A DNA stretch of 7,081 nucleotides from Bacteroidaceae bacterium (GTDB lineage: Bacteria; Bacteroidota; Bacteroidia; Bacteroidales; Bacteroidaceae): assembly GCA_017628775.1 (NCBI GenBank), contig JAGBYN010000134.1:1-7081 (forward strand), read 5' to 3'. Under the pieces are notes generated by a model, which had not been told where the DNA came from, made no database searches, and saw nothing but the letters and a program-made list of their open reading frames with translations. Each line of letters starts with the position of its first letter. The stretch's first letter is position 1. This document shows positions 1 through 6,359 of this stretch, in pieces. A program made the position numbers and the translations under genes.

Positions 1-160
1 AGGCATGGGGGGAGTTGAAAATTCTGTAATCATACTGTAACACTTTTCCCTAGATATTCTTATACGATGTTGATTTATAGGCTAACAAGTGGGTAAGGAC
101 GGTCTTTATGAAGGCTGACACAGAGATCTTGCCGCACCACCTACTAAAATCTCTCTATCT
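1..160. other. Left-edge stretch with no supportable gene
   Basis: No reading frame here has a convincing start, length and composition. All three plus-strand frames from the left edge stop within the first 40 bases, so at most a dozen C-terminal residues of an upstream gene could be present. On the minus strand an ATG at 33-31 opens a frame that runs off the edge after 11 residues (MITEFSTPPMP). This may be the start of a leftward gene or chance. The sequence is AT-rich and probably intergenic. Confidence 0.5.
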
Positions 161-161
161 T

Positions 162-192
162 TTTGTTATGTTTTAAAGATTATGTAAATTTG
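162..192 (+). promoter_or_regulatory. Bacteroidetes-type promoter (-33/-7) for the LRR gene
   Basis: TTTG at 162-165 is followed after exactly 19 bases by TAAATTTG at 185-192. This fits the established Bacteroidetes primary-sigma consensus TTTG-N19-TAnnTTTG with no mismatch. Transcription would start around 197-200, leaving an AT-rich leader of about 20-30 bases before the ATG cluster at 220/226/229. No Shine-Dalgarno sequence is present, as is usual in this phylum. Confidence 0.75.
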
Positions 193-219
193 TTGGCATA
201 TAATTAATTCATTAATCAC

Positions 220-1713
220 ATGTTCATGATGAAACGTAAACTAAAATCAATGCTACTCGTGCTTGCGGTAACGCTCTGCAGCCCCCCAACCCTTGCCCAT
301 GATTTTGAGGTTGATGGTGTTTATTACAACATCACTTCTGCAGACGATTTGACGGCTGAGGTGACATTTAAGGGCAATCATTGCGACGATTATTCTAATG
401 AATATTCTGGTTCTGTCACGATTCCACAAACCGTAACCCATGGTGATAAGATTTATCGTGTAGAACGCATTGGTGATTATGCTTTTCATTTTTGCACAGG
501 TTTGACAGCTATTGCCATCCCTAGTAGCGTGACGAGCATTGGTGAAAATGCTTTCGAGATTTGTGCCTCATTAACTTCTGTCAACCTTCCCAATAGCATT
601 ACAATGATAGAGCACGGTGCTTTCAGCGGTTGCTCAGGTTTGACAGAAGTTACGTTATCTCATAAATTAACCAGCATTGGGAGTTGTGCTTTCTATGATT
701 GCAAATGGCTGACTAAAATTGATATCCCAAACAGCGTGATGAGCATAGGGGAGAGAGCTTTCCATCAGTGTAAAGTACTGACTGAAATTGCTATTCCTGG
801 TAGCGTGACAAGTGTCGGTGTAGATGCCTTTCTTGGCACAGCATGGTATAACGCTCAGCACAATGGTATTATTTATGTAGGAAAAGCATTGTACAAATAT
901 AAGGGAACTATGCCTGCAGATACTTCTATTGAAGTCCAAGAGGGTACGTCGTCAATATCTCCACAGGCTTTCTACGGTTGCTCGGGATTAGCTTACATCA
1001 ACATTCCAAGTAGCGTCACCAGTATAGGATATGAGGCCTTCTACGAGTGCTCCAGCTTAGCTTCTTTCACCATCCAAAATAGCGAAACAAGCATAGATTG
1101 GGGCGTTTTCTTTGGTACTCCATGGTACGACAACCAGCCTAATGGCGTTGTTTACGTTGGAAAAGCTTTGTATAATTACAAGGGAGAGATGCCTTATGGA
1201 ACATCTGTTGAAGTAAGAGAAGGTACGGTGTCAATATCGCCTTCTGCTTTCTTTAATTGTGACAGAATGGCTTCCATCACTTTCCCTACTAGCTTAAAGA
1301 GCATCGGTGATTGTGCCTTCTGGAATTGCAATCTTATGACTTCCATCACCATTCCTAGTAGCGTGACAAGTATTGGGATATCTGCCTTTTCAAGTTGCTA
1401 TACTTTGACAGAAGTTATCAGTTATATACCAGCAGACAAATTATTCCCTATTCCTAGTAATACATTTGAACTAATAAATCTTGCGGAATGTGTTTTGAAA
1501 GTACCCTTCGGTGCAAAAGCTACTTACGAATCAACAAAATACTGGAGTCTATTTACTAACATCGTAGAAATGGCTGAAGAACATGGAACAACTGGCATTG
1601 TCCTCAAGCAAATAACAGAAGAACCTAACATCGTATTCAACCTCCAGGGGCGTCGTATCACACAACCCGCAAAAGGCGTTAATATTGTAAACGGCAAGAA
1701 GGTGATGTTCTAA
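220..1713 (+). CDS. Secreted BspA-like leucine-rich repeat (LRR_5) surface protein
   Basis: This is a predicted exported cell-surface protein of the BspA/LRR_5 family; characterised members bind host matrix proteins or other cells, but this one's ligand is unknown. A signal peptide is clear: a basic MKRKLK start, a hydrophobic stretch and a likely signal peptidase I site after TLA, before HDFEVDG. There is no good lipobox around the Cys. The N-terminal DGVYYNI segment leads into about a dozen degenerate repeats of roughly 23 residues (IPSSVTSIG..AF..C..L), some separated by GT.WY..Q.NG..YVGKALY.YKG modules. The last 35 residues (VFNLQGRR ... KGVNIVNGKKVMF) resemble the C-terminal tails of Bacteroidetes secreted proteins related to type IX secretion sorting domains. 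ATGs at 220, 226 and 229 are all possible starts; MKRK at 229 looks most like a typical signal peptide, while 220 is the longest frame. It is a single-gene unit with its own promoter and terminator. Confidence 0.93.
   Translation: MFMMKRKLKSMLLVLAVTLCSPPTLAHDFEVDGVYYNITSADDLTAEVTFKGNHCDDYSNEYSGSVTIPQTVTHGDKIYRVERIGDYAFHFCTGLTAIAIPSSVTSIGENAFEICASLTSVNLPNSITMIEHGAFSGCSGLTEVTLSHKLTSIGSCAFYDCKWLTKIDIPNSVMSIGERAFHQCKVLTEIAIPGSVTSVGVDAFLGTAWYNAQHNGIIYVGKALYKYKGTMPADTSIEVQEGTSSISPQAFYGCSGLAYINIPSSVTSIGYEAFYECSSLASFTIQNSETSIDWGVFFGTPWYDNQPNGVVYVGKALYNYKGEMPYGTSVEVREGTVSISPSAFFNCDRMASITFPTSLKSIGDCAFWNCNLMTSITIPSSVTSIGISAFSSCYTLTEVISYIPADKLFPIPSNTFELINLAECVLKVPFGAKATYESTKYWSLFTNIVEMAEEHGTTGIVLKQITEEPNIVFNLQGRRITQPAKGVNIVNGKKVMF
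835..1392 (+). repeat. Tandem 93-residue (279-bp) super-repeat inside the LRR gene
   Basis: Two adjacent blocks, 835-1113 and 1114-1392, each encode exactly 93 residues in the same order: GT.WY..Q.NG..YVGKALY.YKG.MP, then EV.EGT.SISP.AF, then further LRR units. They align without gaps in protein, with many substitutions, so this is an old duplication. Each block combines a non-LRR hairpin-like insert with following LRRs, so the array grew by a unit larger than the basic 23-residue repeat. Confidence 0.75.
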
Positions 1714-1751
1714 GTGAATAAGGTGATTAAAGTCCACAAGATAAAAGACGG

Positions 1752-1812
1752 CGAGTCAACGAGTTTTCATCCGGATGGTTAGCTTGTTGACTCGTTATTT
1801 TGTTGACTTTTT
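1752..1812 (+). terminator. Intrinsic terminator of the LRR gene
   Basis: CGAGTCAACGAG (1752-1763) pairs with CTTGTTGACTCG (1783-1794), a 12-bp stem with one G-U pair. The 19-base loop contains the palindrome CATCCGGATG. A T-rich run follows (1795-1812). It begins about 40 bases after the LRR stop codon and separates this gene from the next unit. Confidence 0.75.
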
Positions 1813-1864
1813 ATTATATGACAAAAATATTTTCTGTGGCAAACTTAAAATTCAAATATATATG

Positions 1865-1872
1865 TAATTTTG
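1865..1872 (+). promoter_or_regulatory. -7 element (TAATTTTG) of the promoter for the coiled-coil gene pair
   Basis: TAATTTTG matches the Bacteroidetes -7 consensus TAnnTTTG exactly and lies 31 bases before the ATG at 1904. I see no good TTTG at the expected -33 position (about 1842-1845), so only this half is supported. The predicted leader is short and A-rich. Confidence 0.55.
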
Positions 1873-1903
1873 TGAAAAATCAACCTTAAAAACTAAATTG
1901 ACC

Positions 1904-2596
1904 ATGGAAGGAAAGAAAAATGCAAAAATTGAGAAGCATATTGATCTCATTGTGGCAGAAGGAAATATATTCAATTCAAGTCTGCATGCTGGCATTAATG
2001 AAATAAAAAAGGAATGTGACATTTTGTTGTCACAATGTGAGTTTTATCGTAGTTTATCCGAAGAACGGGGAACAGTTCTGGAACTAAAAATAGCGGAATG
2101 CTCAAAGCTAAAAAATGAGATTGCACTCCTAAAATCTGCTTTGGAAGAAAACAGAATTCTGACAACCCAACTTCAGGACATGGAACTAAAATTGGCGCAA
2201 AGTGAAGATTTCAAATCAAAGTGCGATCAATTGCAGAAGCAAGTCGCAGTCCTGAATCAAGAGAACACTGACCTCAAGGATCGCCTGGCGCAACAAAAGC
2301 CCGCCGAGCCGACCACGAACAAACCCGACGCTCAGCGCCTCATTGAGTGCATCGTGGAGTTTGGCGAGAACTACCCCTCAAACCAAAACGACAAGGCCGA
2401 CGTGATCCGCACCTTGCTTGCCGAGGATGTGTTTAAGGAGGCGGGACTTTCAAAGGAAATCAAAAAGCGCATCAAAAAAATTGGACGCAAAGAGCCACAA
2501 ACCAACATGACTGTCACCGCACAAAGCATGTTCGACATCAACGGTAACAACAGCGTAAACATTGGCAACCATGAACAAAAACACGACCACGAATAA
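1904..2596 (+). CDS. Unrecognised coiled-coil protein, first gene of an overlapping pair
   Basis: I do not recognise this 230-residue protein. Residues about 45-135 are rich in Glu, Lys, Leu and Gln with heptad-like spacing, as in a coiled coil (for example LKNEIALLKSALEENR), suggesting oligomerisation. A Pro/Thr linker (about 137-146) leads to a small charged, probably helical segment (about 147-195). The tail ends in MFDINGNNSVNIGN (from residue 209) and a His-rich terminus. No signal peptide or membrane segment is visible, so it is probably cytoplasmic. The ATG at 1904 is preferred over an in-frame TTG six bases upstream. The frame overlaps the next gene by 26 bp, which suggests coupled translation and a shared job. 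The first half is AT-rich (19 of 60 G+C at 1921-1980) and the second GC-rich (40 of 60 at 2281-2340), as if two pieces of different origin were joined. Confidence 0.8.
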   Translation: MEGKKNAKIEKHIDLIVAEGNIFNSSLHAGINEIKKECDILLSQCEFYRSLSEERGTVLELKIAECSKLKNEIALLKSALEENRILTTQLQDMELKLAQSEDFKSKCDQLQKQVAVLNQENTDLKDRLAQQKPAEPTTNKPDAQRLIECIVEFGENYPSNQNDKADVIRTLLAEDVFKEAGLSKEIKKRIKKIGRKEPQTNMTVTAQSMFDINGNNSVNIGNHEQKHDHE

Positions 2597-3083
2597 AGCT
2601 GACAACGGCCAAGCCGCGTCGATGAACTTCAGCATCGGCAACATCACCATAAACGGCGCCATGTTCGACATTCACGACAACACGAACGTCTATATCAACG
2701 CCCCCGAGCCCTCGCCTGCCCAAGAAGCGCAGCCCGAAACCGAGCACATCAAGGCCTGCATCATGCAATTGCAGGAATTACAGGACAAGAACGGCAAATA
2801 CATGTTCACAAATAAAGGCCATTGGTACGTGGTGTACAAGGTTTTGAGCGAATACTACCGCTTCCCCGAAAAGATGTCGGATTTCTCCGCGCTGATGGCG
2901 GATTGGGGCATGAAAGAGGCGCGCGTGCCCATTGATTACGAAACGTTAAAAAAAGAATCGCAACAATTGACCATTGCCACAAAAAAGCATGCCGAATGGC
3001 ACAAGGTTGTTCCCGCCGATAAGAAAACGATGCATTGCATTGAATTAGCTACGGCATTCCTGAATCTGCTAAAATCCAACTAA
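2571..3083 (+). CDS. Unrecognised protein, second gene of the overlapping pair
   Basis: This 170-residue protein is not recognised. The N-terminus holds a short beta-rich, Asn-rich motif (GNITINGAMFDIHDNTNVYI, MFDI from residue 31) that repeats the tail motif of the preceding protein. After a Pro/Glu linker (about 45-58) comes a compact domain (about 60-170) with aromatic residues in HWYVVYKVLSEYYRFP, then a second helical part around WHKVVPADKK and a hydrophobic C-terminal helix (ELATAFLNLL). No signal peptide or transmembrane segment is seen. The ATG at 2571 is preferred; an in-frame TTG nine bases upstream is unlikely. It starts inside the previous gene (26-bp overlap), so it is probably translated by coupling, and the products may interact through the shared motif. 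A strong terminator follows about 60 bases after the stop. Confidence 0.8.
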   Translation: MNKNTTTNKADNGQAASMNFSIGNITINGAMFDIHDNTNVYINAPEPSPAQEAQPETEHIKACIMQLQELQDKNGKYMFTNKGHWYVVYKVLSEYYRFPEKMSDFSALMADWGMKEARVPIDYETLKKESQQLTIATKKHAEWHKVVPADKKTMHCIELATAFLNLLKSN

Positions 3084-3141
3084 AAAAGCGGTTCGTGATT
3101 TGAAATTTTCCCATAACTTTTCCCATTTTCCCTATATCTTT

Positions 3142-3177
3142 CCCCCGCGAGTTTTTCACTTGCGGGGGTCTTTTTTT
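3142..3177 (+). terminator. Strong intrinsic terminator after the gene pair
   Basis: An 11-bp stem (3142-3152 with 3158-3168, starting CCCCCGC and ending GCGGGGG, one G-T wobble) closes a 5-base loop TTTTC. It is followed by TC and seven T's (3171-3177), the classical rho-independent form. It isolates the pair at 1904-3083 from the downstream unit. Confidence 0.9.
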
Positions 3178-3190
3178 GGTGCTAACTTCG
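3160..3190 (+). promoter_or_regulatory. Possible promoter for the 138-residue gene and the primase-like gene
   Basis: TTG (3160-3162) and TAACTTCG (3183-3190) are 20 bases apart. The second differs from TAnnTTTG at one position. The -33 half would lie in the descending arm of the upstream terminator. It would give a leader of about 100 bases before the ATG at 3295. The match is imperfect and this is a tentative call. Confidence 0.35.
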
Positions 3191-3294
3191 CCAACAGAAA
3201 CGAAAGCATGACGCATGGCAACGTCTATCAGGGCCCAACGACAAGCTGCGCGTAACGCATTAATTATCAACACCTAAAAAAAAGAAATAAAGTC

Positions 3295-3711
3295 ATGGAA
3301 AAAACATTGAACAACCCCGTAGTGAAAGTAAATAATGGCCAAGTCATCATTCAAAGTTTTGATATCATTTACGACGAAGAAATTCGAGCCACGTTTACCA
3401 AGAAAGCGCCCGGACGCATGTTTGTTAATCAGCACAACGAATTGCAGTTCGACCTCTATAAGGTGGGCACAAACCCCTCAACCGTGCAAATGAAAGAAAG
3501 CATCGGCCAGGTCGTGGTGACGCGCTCGCCCAAGGCCATGAAGTTTGCCCTTTCGCTCCCATTAAGCATGACGAAGCACCAAGTGGTCATGGCCATCTAC
3601 GAGCAAGCACAAATCCTGGCTCGAGCCATGAACGACGAAGGCCTTTACGAACGCATTCATGGCATCAACGAGCCAACCACGAGCAAGAACGAGGAGCAGC
3701 ATGCGGCGTAA
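3295..3711 (+). CDS. Unrecognised 138-residue protein upstream of the primase-like gene
   Basis: I do not recognise this family. The first 80 residues look like alternating beta-strands (VVKVNNGQVIIQSFDIIYDE, then FVNQHNELQFDLYKVG). A basic segment VVVTRSPKAMKFALSLPLSM (about 74-93) follows, and the end is helical (HQVVMAIYEQAQILARAMND) with a polar tail. There is no signal peptide. It is not an HU-like protein, the small DNA-binding partner often found with VirE-N/DUF3987 genes, although it sits beside one. The ATG at 3295 follows an A-rich leader. The 64-bp gap to the primase-like gene, same strand and no terminator between them, suggest one transcript and a role in the same process. A nucleic-acid-binding role is a guess only. 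Confidence 0.8.
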   Translation: MEKTLNNPVVKVNNGQVIIQSFDIIYDEEIRATFTKKAPGRMFVNQHNELQFDLYKVGTNPSTVQMKESIGQVVVTRSPKAMKFALSLPLSMTKHQVVMAIYEQAQILARAMNDEGLYERIHGINEPTTSKNEEQHAA

Positions 3712-3775
3712 CGCTCACGCATTTTCTTTCAATCAAAAACACTCCCCCCACCACCCTAAAACTAATATTCACACA

Positions 3776-6097
3776 ATGCAAAACAATCCAACCACCACCA
3801 ATGGCGCCTTCTTGGCATATGTCAATAACGTGGCCGACCGCACACCCAAACCCCTGACCCCCGAAATGCTCGTCAGATTGATGGATGCACCAAGCACGAA
3901 ACAGCTACTCGATCGCTACCGCAAGCATGCCGACGAAGCGGCAAAGCGACAATTGCCCGCCGCGCTCTTCAACGGCCTCTACTCGCCCACCTTGGCGGAT
4001 GCGCACATGGCCAACCCTGCCAACCAGGGCCGTAGCCACCGCGACAATGAATGTTTCGAGCCATGGCGTTTTATGGGCTTGGACATCGACCCCAAGGACG
4101 AGCACGCAAGCTCGCCACGCGAGGTCTTTGAAGCCGTTTGGCAAAAATCGCGCGAGGCCTTCGGCACCGAAGCAAAGCACCTCATTGCGATGGCCTATGC
4201 CACCGCCACGCACCCCGGACTGCGCATCATCGTGAAGCGCACAAAGGGCCTCACGATTGAGCAGGAACAGGACCGCTGGAACAGCATCCTCCCCACCCCC
4301 TGCGATGCCAAATGCAAGAACCTGGCGCGCCTTTTCTTCCTGCCATCGCGCCAAGATTTGCTTTACCTCAACGTCGATCTTCTGTTTGCACCCGAGCCCC
4401 ACAACCCCGACGACTATCCCGCACCCCACGCCGCCACCGCGCCAAAAGGCTTACACGATGATGACACGCTTCTGCCCACCACCCTCACCACCACAACCAC
4501 CACAACCCTGCCCACGCTTAAATACGACGAGGAAACGCTGGAGCAGATTGTTGACGAACTCGAACAATGCATTGGCGGAGGCGCCGCACGCCAGGGCGAT
4601 CGCAACAATCAGGTGTACCTCCTCGCCAAGCAAATGCGCCACCTCGTGGGGCCAAACATCGCCGTGCTTCAAAACCTCATTCCGCGCTACAACCTCACCC
4701 CCGACGAGCACCTGCGCGCCATTACAAACGCCCTGAAAGCCGCACCCACGGCCAACATTCCCGAGAGTCTTGAGCGTGCCATCATGCGCGCCACAAGTCA
4801 AGAAGCCAACGCTAAGAAAACCACCGTCACCGCCGCCACGCCACCACCCATGCCTGCCCATCTGCCGAAAGCCATTGAAATTCTCGTGAGCGTACTGCCC
4901 AGCAAAACGCAAGCCGCAGGAGCCATCAGTTCGTTTGCCGCATGGCGAGCACTCATGCGTGGCGTGAAGTTCCGCTACATCGATCATCTGGACTACGAAC
5001 CGAGCTTCTTTTGCATCTGCTGCGCCAACCAAACGGAAGGAAAAACCGCCACGCGCATACCCTCGGATTGCATCCTTGATTCGGTCATGAATGCCGACCG
5101 CGCCAACCGCGAAGTGGAGGACAAATGGCGTGAGGATTGCACGAAGTTGGGCGCAAACAAGGACAAGCCCAATGCGCCACAACTGCCCATACGCGTGGTC
5201 GAACCCGATATGACAAACCCTGCCTTCGTCAAGCGTGCCGTCGCGGCACAGGACTACTCGCTCTACACCTATTCCGAAGAACTCGAAAAACTATGCCGAC
5301 TCAGCGGACTTTCCGAAATCATACGCACCGCCTACGATGGCGGACGCTATGGCCAGGAACGTGTGGCGGCGGCTTCCATCAGTCAAGTCGTGGAGCATCT
5401 GCGCTGGAGTTTCAACGTATCGACCACACCGCAAACCGCGCGACTAAAGTTTAAAAACGAAATGAACAACGGCACGCTCACGCGCCTTTCCTTCTCAACC
5501 ATCATCTCCGAGGCCGACGACTTTGGCGACGAAATGCCCATCTATGGCGACTTCGGCGATAACTACAAGGCGCAACTCAAGCCCTTCATCCACCACCTCG
5601 AGCAAGCCACAGGAATCATCACCTGCCACGAAGCGCTGACCTGGGCTGAGCACGAGCGCCAGCGACAAATCGACGAACTACGCAAAAAGGACATGCGCTA
5701 CATGGTGCCCTTCATGAAGCGAGCCCTGCAAATGGGATTTTGGCGAGCCATGATCCTCTACATCATGAACGGGGGCGTGTGGAGCGCCGACATCGAAGCC
5801 TTTGCCTCGTGGAGCATCGACTACGACCTGTGGTGCAAACTCATTTTCTTCGGCGACCTCATTGAAGCCAGCACCTCAGCCACCCCCGACAACCACCGCT
5901 ACACGCAACGCCTCACAAACCTCCTCCCCGACGAATTCACACGCGAACAAGCCCGAAACATGCGACGCGATGCCGGACGCTCAACCAACGCACGCGACGT
6001 AAGCAATATGCTCAACCAATGGCTCTACCGCGGCCACATCAAGTACGACGCCGTGCGCAAGGTGTACATCAAAACCGCACTCGCTAAGGAGCAATAA
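3776..6097 (+). CDS. Primase-like (BT4734/VirE N-terminal) and DUF3987-like P-loop protein
   Basis: This 773-residue protein has a two-part layout familiar in Bacteroidales. Residues about 10-210 resemble the BT4734/VirE-N domain, related to archaeo-eukaryotic primases: MGLDID supplies the paired acidic residues D103 and D105, THPGLRIIVKR stands where family members have SPSG.G.K, and ARLFFLPSRQDLLYLN matches the usual closing strand. A Thr-rich linker (235-244) leads to a PriCT-like helical segment (about 251-325, QGDRNNQVYLLAKQMR). Residues about 360-730 resemble DUF3987, a degenerate helicase-like ATPase, with P-loop ANQTEGKT at 417-424 (fits [AG]x4GK[ST]), a possible Walker B region near YSEELE (499-504) and the C-terminal block FMKRALQMGFWRAMILYI. 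It may prime or unwind DNA, but that is inferred from fold. The ATG at 3776 is chosen because the longer frame from 3659 overlaps the previous gene and adds only low-complexity sequence. The stop codon lies in the first unit of a repeat array. Confidence 0.85.
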   Translation: MQNNPTTTNGAFLAYVNNVADRTPKPLTPEMLVRLMDAPSTKQLLDRYRKHADEAAKRQLPAALFNGLYSPTLADAHMANPANQGRSHRDNECFEPWRFMGLDIDPKDEHASSPREVFEAVWQKSREAFGTEAKHLIAMAYATATHPGLRIIVKRTKGLTIEQEQDRWNSILPTPCDAKCKNLARLFFLPSRQDLLYLNVDLLFAPEPHNPDDYPAPHAATAPKGLHDDDTLLPTTLTTTTTTTLPTLKYDEETLEQIVDELEQCIGGGAARQGDRNNQVYLLAKQMRHLVGPNIAVLQNLIPRYNLTPDEHLRAITNALKAAPTANIPESLERAIMRATSQEANAKKTTVTAATPPPMPAHLPKAIEILVSVLPSKTQAAGAISSFAAWRALMRGVKFRYIDHLDYEPSFFCICCANQTEGKTATRIPSDCILDSVMNADRANREVEDKWREDCTKLGANKDKPNAPQLPIRVVEPDMTNPAFVKRAVAAQDYSLYTYSEELEKLCRLSGLSEIIRTAYDGGRYGQERVAAASISQVVEHLRWSFNVSTTPQTARLKFKNEMNNGTLTRLSFSTIISEADDFGDEMPIYGDFGDNYKAQLKPFIHHLEQATGIITCHEALTWAEHERQRQIDELRKKDMRYMVPFMKRALQMGFWRAMILYIMNGGVWSADIEAFASWSIDYDLWCKLIFFGDLIEASTSATPDNHRYTQRLTNLLPDEFTREQARNMRRDAGRSTNARDVSNMLNQWLYRGHIKYDAVRKVYIKTALAKEQ
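4478..4507 (+). repeat. ACC/ACA trinucleotide microsatellite in the interdomain linker
   Basis: A run of ACC and ACA codons, interrupted once by CTC, encodes Thr-Thr-Leu followed by seven Thr (residues 235-244). It lies between the primase-like and PriCT-like parts and acts as a flexible linker. Unit changes by slippage would keep the frame. Confidence 0.7.
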
Positions 6098-6279
6098 GCA
6101 AGCAGCGTTAAGCATTGAGAAGAGAATATTGAGCGATGGGCAATGAGATTGTACTTTGAGCAATTAACAATGATCATTAAGCTCTAATCAAAAAATATGC
6201 TTTGAGCAATAAGCAATATACTTTAAGCTCTAATCAAAAAATATGCTTTGAGCAATAAATAATATACTTTAAGCATTCT
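6091..6279 (+). repeat. Heptanucleotide-periodic repeat array between the primase-like and DUF4248 genes
   Basis: The stretch can be cut almost completely into 7-base units of the form GCAATAA, GCATTGA, GCTTTGA, ACTTTAA, GCTCTAA. The first unit, GCAATAA at 6091-6097, contains the last Gln codon and the stop codon of the primase-like gene. Two 11-base spacers TCAAAAAATAT (6188-6198 and 6234-6244) interrupt the period. Within it a 46-bp unit is tandemly repeated: 6154-6199, 6200-6245 and a partial third copy 6246-6274. The first two full copies differ at about six positions. It has no coding potential. Confidence 0.85.
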
Positions 6280-6359
6280 TATCCACGCCCATTCTCTTCT
6301 CATCATCAACGCGCCCCGATATTTATTTAACCTTAACCCGTAATTCAAGAAAAAACAAC

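Noticed and set aside
220..310. Lipoprotein signal in the LRR protein
   Set aside because: The residues before the signal-peptide Cys (VTL-C) do not fit a lipobox, whereas TLA before HDF is a good signal peptidase I site.
3659..3775. Longer start for the primase-like protein (39 extra residues)
   Set aside because: The extension overlaps the 138-residue gene by 53 bp, is low-complexity and basic, and the ATG at 3776 has a typical A-rich leader; family similarity begins after it.
3905..4429. 174-codon minus-strand open frame
   Set aside because: Antisense shadow of the primase-like domain with Val/Gly/Ala-rich composition and no promoter.
4257..4736. 159-codon plus-strand frame within the primase-like gene
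   Set aside because: Pro/Thr/Ser-rich translation typical of a shifted frame in a C-rich gene; no start context and no domain.
4451..5182. 243-codon open frame on the minus strand inside the primase-like gene
   Set aside because: It lies wholly antisense to a gene with recognisable domains; GC-rich coding DNA often leaves such open antisense frames, and its translation has no recognisable domain.
6091..6279. CRISPR array
   Set aside because: Repeats are 7 and 46 bp, degenerate and contiguous without unique spacers, and there are no cas genes.
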